A model generated the notes under the pieces. It did no database searches and was not told the DNA's origin. It worked only from the letters and a program-made list of their open reading frames with translations. The position numbers were made by a program, and so were the translations under genes. Of a DNA stretch of 64,000 bases, positions 1-9,911 are shown piece by piece (position 1 is the first letter of the stretch; each line of letters starts with the position of its first letter). The stretch spans positions 1-64,000 of the forward strand of contig JAEZKK010000006.1 in NCBI GenBank assembly GCA_023415495.1, read 5' to 3'. This stretch comes from Bacteroidota bacterium. Its GTDB lineage: Bacteria > Bacteroidota > Bacteroidia > Bacteroidales > P3.

Positions 1-492
1 TGGAATTTGATTCTATTTTCGTAGAATCAAATTCTATTGGGATAGAATAGCTATTTACTTGAAAATAAACTGAATTTCTTCGAAAAGATATCAAGGAAAA
101 ATAAATTTTTATCAAGGAAAAAAATAAAAAGACTAAGTTTATTTCGAAAAAGGTCGAATGTTGAGGTTTTTCTTCGAAATATTAGAAATTTATTATGAGT
201 AATTAACTATTCATTTTCCTCTCTTGGGTTGATGGCTTGGATTATGCAAATCTCAAGAGCTTATCACGTTAACCATATTTAACAGCAAAACTTGCATAAT
301 GTTATCAAAATGCGGGTTTTCGTCTGTTTATGTTAAAAACATTCTTTATACTCTTTCTCTATTTCCAAATTTCCCTCCTCTTCTCTGGATTTGAGATACT
401 TTTTTTGAGCTTTTCTTCAGCTATGTATAATAGTCAAATTCAGTATTTTTATCTATAGTACTTATTTCTTTGTTACTTAATTATTTTATTAG
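1..492. repeat. Repeat-rich intergenic region at the window start
   Basis: No gene is seen here. Positions 7-50 hold the motif TTGATTCTA / TAGAATCAA as alternating inverted copies with a 21-bp period (ATTCTA at 10 and 31, TAGAAT at 22 and 43). ATCAAGG repeats at 90 and 111, again 21 bp apart. Copies of TTCGAAA lie near 78, 143 and 173. The rest, to 492, is AT-rich with nothing recognisable. The upstream gene lies outside the window. Confidence 0.6.
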
Positions 493-500
493 TAATTTTG
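493..500 (+). promoter_or_regulatory. Bacteroidota -7 promoter element before ackA
   Basis: TAATTTTG matches the Bacteroidota consensus TAnnTTTG. It lies 45 bases upstream of the ackA start and would give a short leader. No clear -33 element is seen. Confidence 0.55.
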
Positions 501-545
501 CCACTCGAAAATAACAAATTAAACTATATTTAAATCTGTATAAAT

Positions 546-1742
546 ATGAATGTATTAGTGTTGAACTGCGGAAGTTCATCTTTAAAGTATCAATTAATTG
601 ATATGTCAAATAATGCAAGAGTGCTTGCAAAAGGATTGGTAGAAAGAATTGGCTTGGAATTAGGAGAATTTACTCATAAACCAGAGGGAAAGGGAAAATA
701 TACAATCCAAACTCCAATTGCTAACCATCAAATTGGTATTAACTTAGTTTTAGATGCTTTAGTAAATGAAACTTATGGAGTAATTAAATCATTAAATGAG
801 ATAAACGCTTGTGGACATAGAGTTGCTCATGGTGGTGAATTATTTAAAGAGTCTGTTGTTATTGGAGAGTTTGAAAAAGACAAAATTAAAGAATTATGTG
901 CTTTAGCTCCATTACATAATCCTGCAAACTTAGAAGGTATTGAAGCTATGGAAAAACTCTTACCAAGTATTCCACAAGTTGCAGTATTCGATACTTCTTT
1001 CCACCAATCAATGCCTTCCGAAGCTTATATGTACGCTATACCATCTGATTATTATACAGAAAAGAAAATACGTCGTTATGGTTTCCACGGGACAAGTCAT
1101 AAATTTGTGGCTCCAAAAGCAGCTAAGATGGCAGGCTTGGACTATGAAACTTCAAAAATAATAAGCTGTCACCTTGGAAATGGTGCATCAATTTGTGCTG
1201 TAAAGAATGGAAAATCTGTTGATACCTCAATGGGCTTTACTCCTGTTGAAGGTTTAGTAATGGGAACACGTTGTGGAGATTTAGATCTTGGAGTACTTTT
1301 ATATATTGCCGAACAAGAAAATCTTGACCTTAAGGGAATGAATAACCTTATTAACAAGAAATCAGGTTTATTAGGTCTTGGTGGATACGCAGATATGAGA
1401 GATATTTGTGATAGAAAAGACTCTGGTGAAGAAAGACAAACTATTGCATTTAATTTGTTCTGCTATAGAGTTAAGAAGTATATTGGTTCTTACGCTGCAG
1501 CTATGGGCGGAGTTGATGCAATCTTATTTACTGGTGGAATTGGAGAAAATGGAGATGATGTTAGAGAAAAGATTTGTGAAGGTTTGGAATTCTTAGGTCT
1601 TGAATTTGATTCAGCTGCAAACAAAGGTGCTAGAGGGAAAGATGTAATTATTTCTAAACCTAGCTCAAGAGTTAAGGTGATGATTACTACTACAGATGAA
1701 GAATTTGTTATTGCTAACGATACTTATTCACTTGTAAAATAG
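546..1742 (+). CDS. ackA: Acetate kinase
   Basis: This enzyme interconverts acetate + ATP and acetyl phosphate + ADP in the cytosol. It is the substrate-level phosphorylation step of acetate fermentation. The 398 residues are the usual family length. Visible motifs are the N-terminal LNCGSSSLKY phosphate loop (residues 6-15), HRVAHGGE, FDTSFHQSMP, GFHGTSHK, HLGNGAS, and FTGGIGENG near the C terminus, all of the acetate/sugar kinase fold. The usual partner pta is not downstream and would have to lie outside the window. An acyltransferase follows after 3 bases, so the two are probably cotranscribed. Confidence 0.97.
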   Translation: MNVLVLNCGSSSLKYQLIDMSNNARVLAKGLVERIGLELGEFTHKPEGKGKYTIQTPIANHQIGINLVLDALVNETYGVIKSLNEINACGHRVAHGGELFKESVVIGEFEKDKIKELCALAPLHNPANLEGIEAMEKLLPSIPQVAVFDTSFHQSMPSEAYMYAIPSDYYTEKKIRRYGFHGTSHKFVAPKAAKMAGLDYETSKIISCHLGNGASICAVKNGKSVDTSMGFTPVEGLVMGTRCGDLDLGVLLYIAEQENLDLKGMNNLINKKSGLLGLGGYADMRDICDRKDSGEERQTIAFNLFCYRVKKYIGSYAAAMGGVDAILFTGGIGENGDDVREKICEGLEFLGLEFDSAANKGARGKDVIISKPSSRVKVMITTTDEEFVIANDTYSLVK

Positions 1743-1745
1743 TTA

Positions 1746-2309
1746 ATGAAGCAAATTGCTAAATTTATAATGTGGCTTGGAGGTTGGAAACTAATTGGTA
1801 GCCTTGAGCCAGAAATGAAAAAATGTGTCTTTATCGAAGCCCCACATACTTCAATGTGGGACTTCGTTTGGGGACGTTGTGGATTATGGAGATTAGGAAT
1901 CAAGGCACATTTTTTTATTAAAAAGGAAATGTTCTTTTTTCCAATAGGGGGAATACTAAAAGCAATGGGAGGGATTCCTGTTGATAGAGGAAGGAAGACT
2001 AATTTAGTAGATAATATAGTAGATGTTTTTAATCAAAGGGAAGAGTTTTCTTTGATTATTACTCCTGAGGGGACAAGAAAATATACAGAGCATTGGAAGA
2101 AGGGTTTTTATTATATTGCCTTAAATGCAAAAGTTCCAATTTATCTTGCTTGGTTGGACTACGAGAAGAAAGAGGGGAGTGCAGGAAAAATATTCTATCC
2201 AAGTGGAGATTATGAAAAGGATTTGAAAATCATTCAGGAGTTTTATAAAGATAAGGTTGCAAAACATCCTTCTCAATTTCATTTAAGCAAAGAATATCAA
2301 ACAAAATAA
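1746..2309 (+). CDS. 1-acyl-glycerol-3-phosphate acyltransferase-like (PlsC family) protein
   Basis: A short (187 aa) lysophospholipid acyltransferase-fold protein. The catalytic HX4D motif is HTSMWD at residues 34-39. The family's second and third blocks are GGIPVDRG and ITPEGTR. It probably transfers an acyl group from acyl-ACP or acyl-CoA to a lysolipid at the inner membrane. It is shorter than typical PlsC (about 240 aa) and lacks a strong N-terminal membrane anchor, resembling the short Bacteroidota variety often annotated only as acyltransferase. The exact acceptor (glycerolipid, ornithine lipid or other) cannot be told. It sits between ackA (3 bases) and aspS (9 bases). Confidence 0.85.
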   Translation: MKQIAKFIMWLGGWKLIGSLEPEMKKCVFIEAPHTSMWDFVWGRCGLWRLGIKAHFFIKKEMFFFPIGGILKAMGGIPVDRGRKTNLVDNIVDVFNQREEFSLIITPEGTRKYTEHWKKGFYYIALNAKVPIYLAWLDYEKKEGSAGKIFYPSGDYEKDLKIIQEFYKDKVAKHPSQFHLSKEYQTK

Positions 2310-2318
2310 AATATAAAG

Positions 2319-4070
2319 ATGTTAAGGACGCATAGTTGTGGAGAATTAAATATATCCAATATTGGTCAGGAAGTAGTTTTAAGTGGTTGGGTTCAACGTT
2401 CAAGAGATTTAGGAGGGATGACCTTTGTAGATTTAAGAGACAGATACGGAATTACCCAAGCTGTTTTCAATATGGAAAAGGATTCCTCTTTATGTCTTAA
2501 GGCAAGAGAGCTTGGAAGGGAATATGTTTTACAAATTAGAGGAGTGGTTGAGGAAAGGTCGAATAAGAATAATAAAATCCCTACTGGAGAAATAGAAATC
2601 AATGTTTCAGAAATTAAGATATTGAATAAATCCAAGACACCTCCTTTTACAATTGAGGATAATACCGATGGGGGAGATGAGCTTAGGATGAAATATCGTT
2701 ATCTTGACCTTAGAAGAAACGAGGTTAAGAAAAAGATGGAATTACGTCATAATTTATCAATTATGATTAGAAACTATTTGAATGATTTGAAATTTATGGA
2801 GATTGAAACCCCTTATCTTATTAAATCAACTCCTGAAGGTGCAAGAGATTTTGTTGTTCCTTCCAGAATGAATCCAAATGAGTTTTATGCCCTTCCTCAA
2901 AGTCCTCAAACCTTTAAGCAATTATTGATGATTTCTGGCTATGACCGTTATTTTCAAATAGTAAGATGTTTTAGAGATGAGGATCTTAGAGCAGATCGTC
3001 AGCCAGAGTTTACACAAATTGACTGTGAAATGTCCTTTGTAGAGCAAGAAGATATCCTCTATACTTTTGAATCTTTAATAAAACACTTGTTTTCAAAGGT
3101 CAAGAATCTCTCTTTAGAGGATTTTCCACGAATTTCTTATGCAGATGCAATGAAATACTATGGCTCGGACAAGCCTGATATTCGTTTTGGGATGAGGTTT
3201 GTTGAATTAAATCATATATCTAAGAATCATGGCTTTCCAGTTTTTGACAATGCGGAATTAGTTCTTGGTATTTGTGCTGAAAATTGTGCTGAATATACTC
3301 GTAAACAATTAGATGAGCTTGCCGAATTTGTAAAACGTCCTCAAGTTGGAGCCTCTGGATTAGTTTATATTAAGCATAATACTGACGGAAGTTTTAAATC
3401 CTCTGTAGACAAGTTCTTTAGCTCGGAAAAATTAGAAGAAATTGCTAAGGAATTCAATTCAAAACCTGGAGATTTAATTTTAATACTTGCAGGAAAGGAA
3501 GAAAAAACTCAAATTTCACTCTCTGCATTGAGATTAGAAATGGGTAATAGATTAGGTTTGAGAGACTCAAGCAAATATTCTCCTTTATGGGTTGTGGATT
3601 TCCCACTTTTGGAATGGGATGAGGAAACAAATCGCTTCTATGCTAAACACCATCCATTTACAGCTCCTAAACCAGAGGATTATTCCAAATTATTTACTTC
3701 ACCTAAAGAGGTAAGAGCAAATGCTTATGATTTGGTTATCAATGGAGTTGAAATTGGAGGAGGCTCAATTCGTATCTATGATAGAGATATGCAAAAGGAT
3801 ATGTTTAAAGTGTTAGGTATGAGCGAGGAAGAAGCAAATTCGCAGTTTGGATTCCTACTTGAAGCCTTTGAATACGGAGCTCCACCTCATGGAGGAATTG
3901 CATTTGGATTTGATAGGCTATGTTCAGTATTTGGAGGAGTAGAGTCTATAAGAGATTTTATTGCATTTCCAAAGAATAATAATGGAAGAGACGTAATGAT
4001 TGATTCTCCATCACCAATTAAAAATGAACAGTTAGAGGAATTATATATTAATTTAGTTCCAAAACCATAA
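2319..4070 (+). CDS. aspS: Aspartyl-tRNA synthetase
   Basis: This class II enzyme charges tRNA-Asp. The 583 aa are the bacterial length. An N-terminal OB-fold anticodon-binding domain ([11 protein letters not shown], near residue 24) is followed by the catalytic core with motif 2 ([18 protein letters not shown]), an inserted GAD domain in the middle (about residues 290-420), and motif 3 [10 protein letters not shown] near the end. The GAD insertion marks the bacterial type. It ends the ackA operon and is followed by a repeat-filled intergenic region. Confidence 0.97.
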   Translation: MLRTHSCGELNISNIGQEVVLSGWVQRSRDLGGMTFVDLRDRYGITQAVFNMEKDSSLCLKARELGREYVLQIRGVVEERSNKNNKIPTGEIEINVSEIKILNKSKTPPFTIEDNTDGGDELRMKYRYLDLRRNEVKKKMELRHNLSIMIRNYLNDLKFMEIETPYLIKSTPEGARDFVVPSRMNPNEFYALPQSPQTFKQLLMISGYDRYFQIVRCFRDEDLRADRQPEFTQIDCEMSFVEQEDILYTFESLIKHLFSKVKNLSLEDFPRISYADAMKYYGSDKPDIRFGMRFVELNHISKNHGFPVFDNAELVLGICAENCAEYTRKQLDELAEFVKRPQVGASGLVYIKHNTDGSFKSSVDKFFSSEKLEEIAKEFNSKPGDLILILAGKEEKTQISLSALRLEMGNRLGLRDSSKYSPLWVVDFPLLEWDEETNRFYAKHHPFTAPKPEDYSKLFTSPKEVRANAYDLVINGVEIGGGSIRIYDRDMQKDMFKVLGMSEEEANSQFGFLLEAFEYGAPPHGGIAFGFDRLCSVFGGVESIRDFIAFPKNNNGRDVMIDSPSPIKNEQLEELYINLVPKP

Positions 4071-4097
4071 CTTTTAATATTTTACTTTATAGTTTGA

Positions 4098-4150
4098 AAT
4101 TTAGACTTCTTTATTTTGAATTTAGAGGCCTTTATTCCAAATTTAGAAGA
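4098..4150. repeat. Left arm: three AATTTAGA units, 21-bp period
   Basis: AATTTAGA occurs at 4098, 4119 and 4140, exactly 21 bp apart, with TTTATT-type spacers. It is the left arm of a larger inverted structure whose right arm (reverse complement TCTAAA units) is at 4304-4350. Confidence 0.7.
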
Positions 4151-4160
4151 AGATATTTCA

Positions 4161-4290
4161 CCTAAAAAGTGCCACTTTCTTCCCTAAAAAGTGCCATTTT
4201 TCTACCCAAAAAGTGGCACTTTTCTACCCAAAAAGTGCCACTTTCTGACCTAAAAAGTGGCACTTTTCGACCTAAAAAGTGGCACTTTTT
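4161..4290. repeat. Array of six palindromes, core AAAAAGTGGCACTTTTT, 22-bp period
   Basis: Units beginning AAAAAGTG start at 4164, 4186, 4208, 4230, 4252 and 4274, exactly 22 bp apart. Each unit is a perfect or near-perfect palindrome centred on GTGGCAC or its complement GTGCCAC. The spacers are short and pyrimidine-rich (CTTCCCT, CTACCC, CTGACC, TCGACC). The array lies between the convergent ends of aspS and the MFS gene. Open frames across it on both strands are artefacts of the repeat. Confidence 0.85.
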
Positions 4291-4303
4291 GAGTATAATA
4301 TGC

Positions 4304-4365
4304 AAGTCTAAATCCAAAAACAAGAAGTCTAAGCTCAAAAACAAGAAGTATTATTTCAAAAACTC
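4304..4365. repeat. Right arm: three AAGTCTAA-type units, 21-bp period, inverted to the left arm
   Basis: AAGTCTAA at 4304 and 4325, and AAGTATTA at 4346, are 21 bp apart with CAAAAACAAG-type spacers. Read in reverse complement they resemble the 4098-4150 units. The left arm, palindrome array and right arm together therefore form an imperfect inverted structure of about 270 bp. Confidence 0.6.
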
Positions 4366-4646
4366 ATTCATATTCTTAGTAATATAAGGATAAGTTGAAG
4401 ATATTTTTTCCTTAGAGAATAGTGATTGGAAATAATTAGCTGGGTATAAGAATTATATATTTTTTATTGATTGATTTTGGATTTTTATATGTAGATTTGC
4501 AATATTGTGCATTCCAGATATTTAGAATTTTATTAATATCAAATAGTATTTATATGAATTCAAGAGATAGATTAATAGAATCAAGAAAGAATACATCGGA
4601 TTAAAGATTTAGTTATCTTTAGAATAGAGCGTAATTATTTAATTAG

Positions 4647-4680
4647 AAACGGCATTTATCAATTAAGATAAATGCCGTTT
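4647..4680. terminator. Hairpin downstream of the MFS gene
   Basis: A perfect 14-bp stem (AAACGGCATTTATC paired with its complement) has a 6-base loop. No strong T-run follows on either strand, so it may be a bidirectional terminator or simply an mRNA 3' end. The surrounding 4366-4732 holds no gene that can be supported. One TAGAATCAA motif lies at 4576. Confidence 0.5.
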
Positions 4681-4732
4681 GTTAAAAAATGCAATTCTCT
4701 GCAAATATGGTTTCTAAACCATTTTAGAAAAT

Positions 4733-6133
4733 TTATTTCTTTTTATTTGGCATATCAAGTCCGTATCCTTTTTTCTTGTCTATCATTTTTAAAACAATTC
4801 CAAGGAAAAAAGCAGCAACTCCAAAACCTGCGAAAATTAATTCAGGAACTGTATAATTGTACTTAGCTCCTTCAACTCCTTGTTGTATTTGTTCTGCAAC
4901 TCCAGGATTTGAAGTAGATAGGGCAAAACCAATTAGGATTGGTACAAGTAATAAACCTATATTTTGAATATAGAATATCAAACCATAAGCAGAACCAAGA
5001 TATCTGTCTTCTACTATTTTCGGGATAGAAGGCCACATTGAAGCAGGAACCAATGAAAATGCTGTTCCTAAAATTACAATAGTAAGGATTGCAACTGCAG
5101 GTGTAAATGAAGCTTCTGGTACTAGGGCAAATATCAAGTGAGATATTGTAAGTAATATAGCTCCATAAATCATCATCGTAGCCCCTTTGCCAAAATAATC
5201 AAGTATTGCTCCAATTACAGGTGTAAGTGCCATAGCTCCAATTGGGAAATATGAAACATAGCGAGAAGCTAATTCAATTTCTACATTAAGTTTTGAAGAA
5301 AGCATTTCGGTTGCAAATTTTTGGAATGGGAAGATAGCTGAATAGAATAGTACACAAAGTCCAGCAATTGCTAAGAATCCAGGATTTGAAAGGATTTTTC
5401 CTAAGTCAGAAATTTTAAATTCATCCTCTGGTGCTAATTCAATTCCACCTGTTTCCTTATCAAGTTTCTTATCCATAAATGTATAGATTAGGAAGGTTAA
5501 GAAACCAACTATTAAGAATAGAACTCCAAAGAATACTGAGTTTGAAACTCCTCCCTCTTTTGCAAAAATTGGAGATAATTGGAAAACAGCGAAAACTCCT
5601 AAACGAGCAATTGCCATTTCAAGACCCATTGCAAGAGCAAGTTCTTTTCCCTTAAACCATTTTACAATTGTTTTAGAAACAGTTATGCCCGCCATTTCAA
5701 CTCCAACTCCAAATATTGCAAATCCAAAGAATGCAAGTTTAGCAGATGCAGGAACAGAAGGGATAAACGAATTAAGAGTTTGAGCAAACCCTGTTTCAGC
5801 GAAACCAGTTGTTAGGGCATACCATTTTATAGTTCCCCCAATCAACATTAAAGCTCCTGATAATCTAAGTGTGAAGCGAATTCCCATTTTATCGAGAATA
5901 ATACCCGAAAGAATTAGAAATCCAGCAAATACATTTAAAAAGAACTCAGAACCTCCCAGCATTCCAAAGGTTTCGTTAGACCAAAAATATGGGTCTTGTT
6001 GCAAAAGAGTTTTAAGAGGGGCTGCTACATCGACGAAGAAATAAGCAAAGAACATGGTTAATGATATTAACCCCAATGCAATCCAGCGCATTACAGCTGA
6101 ATCTCTCATAGATTTTTGTAATTTTTCTGTCAT
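4733..6133 (-). CDS. Major facilitator superfamily transporter
   Basis: An integral inner-membrane protein of 466 aa with about 12 hydrophobic segments. The first is near residues 17-35, and a soluble loop lies in the middle (about 220-245, rich in charged residues). After TM2 the sequence ILDKMGIRFTLRLSG resembles the MFS loop 2-3 motif (G-x3-D-x-x-G-x-R). Transport probably runs on an ion gradient. The substrate cannot be told. Bacteroidota homologues are annotated only as MFS transporters. It is a single-gene unit, divergent from secDF. Confidence 0.85.
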   Translation of the reverse strand: MTEKLQKSMRDSAVMRWIALGLISLTMFFAYFFVDVAAPLKTLLQQDPYFWSNETFGMLGGSEFFLNVFAGFLILSGIILDKMGIRFTLRLSGALMLIGGTIKWYALTTGFAETGFAQTLNSFIPSVPASAKLAFFGFAIFGVGVEMAGITVSKTIVKWFKGKELALAMGLEMAIARLGVFAVFQLSPIFAKEGGVSNSVFFGVLFLIVGFLTFLIYTFMDKKLDKETGGIELAPEDEFKISDLGKILSNPGFLAIAGLCVLFYSAIFPFQKFATEMLSSKLNVEIELASRYVSYFPIGAMALTPVIGAILDYFGKGATMMIYGAILLTISHLIFALVPEASFTPAVAILTIVILGTAFSLVPASMWPSIPKIVEDRYLGSAYGLIFYIQNIGLLLVPILIGFALSTSNPGVAEQIQQGVEGAKYNYTVPELIFAGFGVAAFFLGIVLKMIDKKKGYGLDMPNKKK

Positions 6134-6326
6134 AATACTTATATATTAGTTTAATTAGTTTCAGAGAGCAAAGCTATTAATTTTTTTATTATAAATAGGT
6201 TTATATTTCTTTTTTATTGGTTGTGAATACGCTAATTGCTTGATATATCAAAGAATAAAATAATTATTTATTAACACCTTATTTATATTTTTTTTAGTTC
6301 GATGTAGGAAATACGAATAAAAATTT

Positions 6327-6334
6327 TATCTTTG
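6327..6334 (+). promoter_or_regulatory. -7 promoter element before secDF
   Basis: TATCTTTG matches TAnnTTTG exactly and lies 47 bases upstream of the secDF start. Confidence 0.65.
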
Positions 6335-6380
6335 CAAGTTCAATTAAAAGCGTATACTTATAATAATTAAAATAAATAAT

Positions 6381-9300
6381 ATGCAAAACAAAGGAGCTAT
6401 TAAAATTATTGCTGTAATCTTTGCTTTAGTATGTTTGTATCAGCTAAGTTTTACCATAGTTACAAAATCTGTGGAAAAAGATGCTAAAGAATATGCAAAC
6501 AACAACTATGCAAAGAGTGAGGCAAAAAGACTTGCAATGGGAGATCCTCTTAAAGAACAGGAGTTTCTTGCAGTTATTGCAAATGAGAGAGAGAATCGTT
6601 TCCTAGATTCAGTTTCTGAAAAAACTGTTTACAATTTCTTATGGATGAGAAAATTCAACTATAAGGAATGTAAGTCAAGAGAAATCAATTTAGGTCTGGA
6701 TTTAAAAGGAGGTATGAATGTTAAGATGGAGGTATCTACTGTAGATGTAGTAAGAAATCTTGCAACTAACCCAAATGATCCAGCATTTCTAAATTTAATT
6801 GATAAATCTCTTGAACTTCAGAAAACCTCAGGAAAGAATTTTGTATCAAGTTTTGAACAAATAGTATCGCAGGAAGAAAAAATTGATTTGACTGCTTTTT
6901 TCAGAGTTAAACTAAAGGATAGAGGAATTACAACTAATTCAAAAAATTCAGATGTTATTTCTGCAATCAAGGCTGAATGTACCGATGCTTACGAAAGAAC
7001 CTTCCAGGTTTTAAGTAAACGTATCGATAAGTTCGGAGTTTCTCAGCCAACAATTCAAAAACTTGAAGCATCTGAAAGAATCCTTATTGAATTACCTGGA
7101 GTAAAAGACCCACAAAGAGTAAGTCGATTATTAGAAGGTAGTGCACAATTGGAATTCTGGTTAGCAGGAGATTTTGGTAAAGTATATCAAAGTATAGTAA
7201 ATGCTGATCAATGGTTGGCTACAGTTGGTGAAGAAAAAACGGAAGATCAAAATATAACTGACACAAATATTGTTCAATCAGGAATAGATTCAATATTAAT
7301 AGCTAAAAAAGATATAGTAAAGGATTCAAATGCTGTTTCTAAGAACCCTTTGATTGGTCTTTTTGTAAGAATTAATAGAGGTGACCTCGCTCCAAATGTT
7401 GTTGGAACAGCAAACTCTTCAATGAGAAAGGAAATAGACCGTCAATTAGCAAGAGCATCTAAGGTTTTACCTCAAGATGTGATGTTCCTTTGGAGCGCAA
7501 AACCAATTAAGGGGACAAATGAATATGAATTATATGTAATACAGCATACTAATAAGGCGAAAACAGCTTTATTAGATGGAGATGTCATAAATGATGCACG
7601 TCAGGACTTTGACCAAAATGGTCGTCCTGTGGTTTCAATGTCAATGAAGGCTGAAGCTTCAAGAAAATGGGGAAAGATTACAGGTTCGAATATTGGTAAT
7701 AGTATAGCTATTGTTTTAGATAGTGTGGTTTATTCAGCACCAAGAGTAAATTCTGAAATTAGTGGAGGACGTTCTGAAATTTCTGGAGATTTTTCTTTGG
7801 ATGAGGCAAAGGACTTGGCTAATATTCTAAAGTCGGGTAAATTAACAGCTCCAGCAAAAATGGTTCAAGAATCAATTGTTGGACCATCATTAGGTGCTGA
7901 GTCAATTAGTGCAGGTTTTACTTCGTTTTTGATTGCATTTATATTAATATGTATATATATGCTTTTCTTCTACAGTAGTGCAGGAATCGCAGCTTGTATT
8001 GCATTAATAGTAAATCTTTTCTTCTTATTTGGAATCCTCGCTTCAATTGGTGCGGTGCTTACATTGCCTGGTATTGCAGGTATTGTCCTTACTTTAGCAA
8101 TGGCTGTGGATGCGAATGTTATTATTAATGAACGTATTAAAGAAGAAGTATTAGCCGGTAAAAATATTGGTAATGCAATTCATGATGGATATAAGGCTGC
8201 ATATTCTGCAATTATCGATGGTAATGCAACAACCTTAATTACAGGAATAGTTCTCGCTTATTTTGCATCAGGTTCTGTTCAAGGTTTTGCAATTACACTG
8301 TCAATAGGAATTTTAACCTCACTATTCTCTGGAATCTTTATTTCAAGAATTGTATTTGAAGAGATATTAAAAAGAAAATCATTAGCAAATAGATTAAAAT
8401 TCTATACTCCTCTTACTAAAAACTTCCTTTTAAATCCAAAAATAAATTTTGTTGGTACAATTAAAACACAAATGATTATTGTTATAGGAATAATGATTGT
8501 CGCAGTAAGTTCTATTGTATTTAAAGGATTGGATTATGGAATTGATTTCTCTGGAGGTAGAACTTATGTAGTAAGATTTGATAAGGATGTAAATCCAAAT
8601 GAGATTAGAAAATCATTGGCTAAAGAATTTGAATCAGCTCCTGAAGTGAAAACTTTTGGACCAAATTATCAAGTAAAAATTACTACAGATTACAAAGTAA
8701 AGGAAGATAGTGAAGAAGTTAAAAGAGAGATAATTCAAAAATTGTTTAATGGTACTAAGGATTTCTTTACCGATAAAAATATAAATGAAAATTCGTTTGA
8801 ATCAACACTTCAAACTCCACTTGGAATTATTAGTTCAGAAATTGTTGGACCAACAATTGCTGATGATATAAAACGCTCGGCTGTTATTTCAATTACGATT
8901 TCCTTAATATTCATATTTATATATATTGCTATTAGATTTAAGAAATGGCAATATGGAGTTGGAGGATTAGTAGCTTTGATTTTTGATACAACCTTTACTA
9001 TTGGTATGTTTTCATTATTCAATAAAATTCTCCCTTTCAGTATGGATGTAGATATGAATTTTATTGCGGCAATTCTTACAGTTATTGGATATTCAATTAA
9101 TGATACTGTTATTGTTTTTGACCGTGTAAGAGAAAACGTTAATCTTCATCCTAATAAATCTCATGGAGAAATGATGAACTTAGCAATGAATCAAACATTA
9201 AGTAGAACTGTAAATACTATAGGATCTACATTGATTGCATTAATTATCGTTCTTTTATTAGGTGGAGAAGTATTAAGAGGTTTTGCCTTTGCACTTACTA

Positions 9301-9404
9301 TTGGTATAACAATAGGTGGTTTCTCAACTTTATTTATTGCCTCTCCAATAGCACATATGCTAATTCTAAGACAAAAGACAAAAAAAGAATTGGTAAAAAA
9401 ATAA
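6381..9404 (+). CDS. secDF: Protein translocase subunit SecDF (fused)
   Basis: A fusion of SecD and SecF in one 1007-residue protein. It uses the proton gradient to assist late steps of Sec-dependent export. The N-terminal TM is at about residues 6-28. The SecD head starts after LGLDLKGGMNVKMEV (about residue 104), and a large periplasmic P1 region follows. The first six-TM block contains the SecD4-type LTLAMAVDANVIINERIKEE. The SecF half starts with GLDYGIDFSGGRTYVV, and its second six-TM block contains TVIGYSINDTVIVFDRVREN. Fused SecDF is usual in Bacteroidota. The gene has its own promoter and terminator, so it is monocistronic. Confidence 0.97.
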   Translation: MQNKGAIKIIAVIFALVCLYQLSFTIVTKSVEKDAKEYANNNYAKSEAKRLAMGDPLKEQEFLAVIANERENRFLDSVSEKTVYNFLWMRKFNYKECKSREINLGLDLKGGMNVKMEVSTVDVVRNLATNPNDPAFLNLIDKSLELQKTSGKNFVSSFEQIVSQEEKIDLTAFFRVKLKDRGITTNSKNSDVISAIKAECTDAYERTFQVLSKRIDKFGVSQPTIQKLEASERILIELPGVKDPQRVSRLLEGSAQLEFWLAGDFGKVYQSIVNADQWLATVGEEKTEDQNITDTNIVQSGIDSILIAKKDIVKDSNAVSKNPLIGLFVRINRGDLAPNVVGTANSSMRKEIDRQLARASKVLPQDVMFLWSAKPIKGTNEYELYVIQHTNKAKTALLDGDVINDARQDFDQNGRPVVSMSMKAEASRKWGKITGSNIGNSIAIVLDSVVYSAPRVNSEISGGRSEISGDFSLDEAKDLANILKSGKLTAPAKMVQESIVGPSLGAESISAGFTSFLIAFILICIYMLFFYSSAGIAACIALIVNLFFLFGILASIGAVLTLPGIAGIVLTLAMAVDANVIINERIKEEVLAGKNIGNAIHDGYKAAYSAIIDGNATTLITGIVLAYFASGSVQGFAITLSIGILTSLFSGIFISRIVFEEILKRKSLANRLKFYTPLTKNFLLNPKINFVGTIKTQMIIVIGIMIVAVSSIVFKGLDYGIDFSGGRTYVVRFDKDVNPNEIRKSLAKEFESAPEVKTFGPNYQVKITTDYKVKEDSEEVKREIIQKLFNGTKDFFTDKNINENSFESTLQTPLGIISSEIVGPTIADDIKRSAVISITISLIFIFIYIAIRFKKWQYGVGGLVALIFDTTFTIGMFSLFNKILPFSMDVDMNFIAAILTVIGYSINDTVIVFDRVRENVNLHPNKSHGEMMNLAMNQTLSRTVNTIGSTLIALIIVLLLGGEVLRGFAFALTIGITIGGFSTLFIASPIAHMLILRQKTKKELVKK

Positions 9405-9416
9405 ATATTATAATTA

Positions 9417-9470
9417 CGGTCTTCAGTATTTTTATAGTATTGAAGACCGAATTATTAGTTTTTTATTTTG
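9417..9470 (+). terminator. Rho-independent terminator after secDF
   Basis: The stem CGGTCTTCA (9417-9425) pairs with TGAAGACCG (9441-9449), and a T-rich tract follows. A terminator after the PorV-like gene (19544) reuses the same GAAGACC stem core. Confidence 0.75.
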
Positions 9471-9489
9471 TTTGCATTGGTTTTTTGAC

Positions 9490-9497
9490 TAAATTTG
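9490..9497 (+). promoter_or_regulatory. -7 promoter element before the surface operon
   Basis: TAAATTTG matches TAnnTTTG, 20 bases before the start of the 118-aa gene. A TTTG lies upstream at 9471, a little close for a standard -33 element. It probably drives 9517-19521. Confidence 0.55.
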
Positions 9498-9516
9498 CCA
9501 CTTCATATTATAAGAA

Positions 9517-9873
9517 ATGAATACAATTGTTTTAATCAGTATTATTGTATTTTCTTTGGTTATCAAAATGGTAATCAAAAATGCAAAGAAATATGTACAA
9601 GAAAATACACCTCCTGTTTCAAGTGAAAACAAAGGTGATATTCCTTGGTTTGAACAAATATTTGGTAATTTGAATGAAGAAAAACCAGTAAAACAAAAAC
9701 AAAATAGTGTTGAGAAACCAATTTATAAACCAAAACCTGCAACATCAGTACAAGAAAAGAAAACTGAAATTATAAAAGAAAAACAATTAAATAATGAGGA
9801 TGATTTTGATTTAAGAAAAGCAGTGATTTATTCTGAGATTTTAAATAATCCTTTTATAGAAAAGACAAGATGA
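9517..9873 (+). CDS. Small single-pass membrane protein, function unknown
   Basis: 118 aa: one N-terminal TM (about residues 3-20), a charged, low-complexity middle rich in Lys, Gln and Pro (about 32-90), and a C-terminal block DDFDLRKAVIYSEILNNPF. I recall a similar C-terminal block in other small Bacteroidota membrane proteins, but no function goes with it. The predicted topology puts the tail in the cytosol. It is the first gene of the operon with the TonB-dependent receptor (38 bases downstream), so it may be a regulatory or assembly accessory. That is inference. Confidence 0.7.
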   Translation: MNTIVLISIIVFSLVIKMVIKNAKKYVQENTPPVSSENKGDIPWFEQIFGNLNEEKPVKQKQNSVEKPIYKPKPATSVQEKKTEIIKEKQLNNEDDFDLRKAVIYSEILNNPFIEKTR

Positions 9874-9911
9874 AATTTTTTAATTCTTTACATAAATAAT
9901 ACTTAAAGAGT

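Noticed and set aside
4161..4290. CRISPR array
   Set aside because: Spacers are 5-9 bp and low in diversity, units are only 22 bp apart, and no cas gene is present.
4162..4387. Two open frames across the 4.2 kb array, both strands
   Set aside because: They consist of the 22-bp repeat and its flanks; codons repeat because the DNA repeats. No start context or family similarity.
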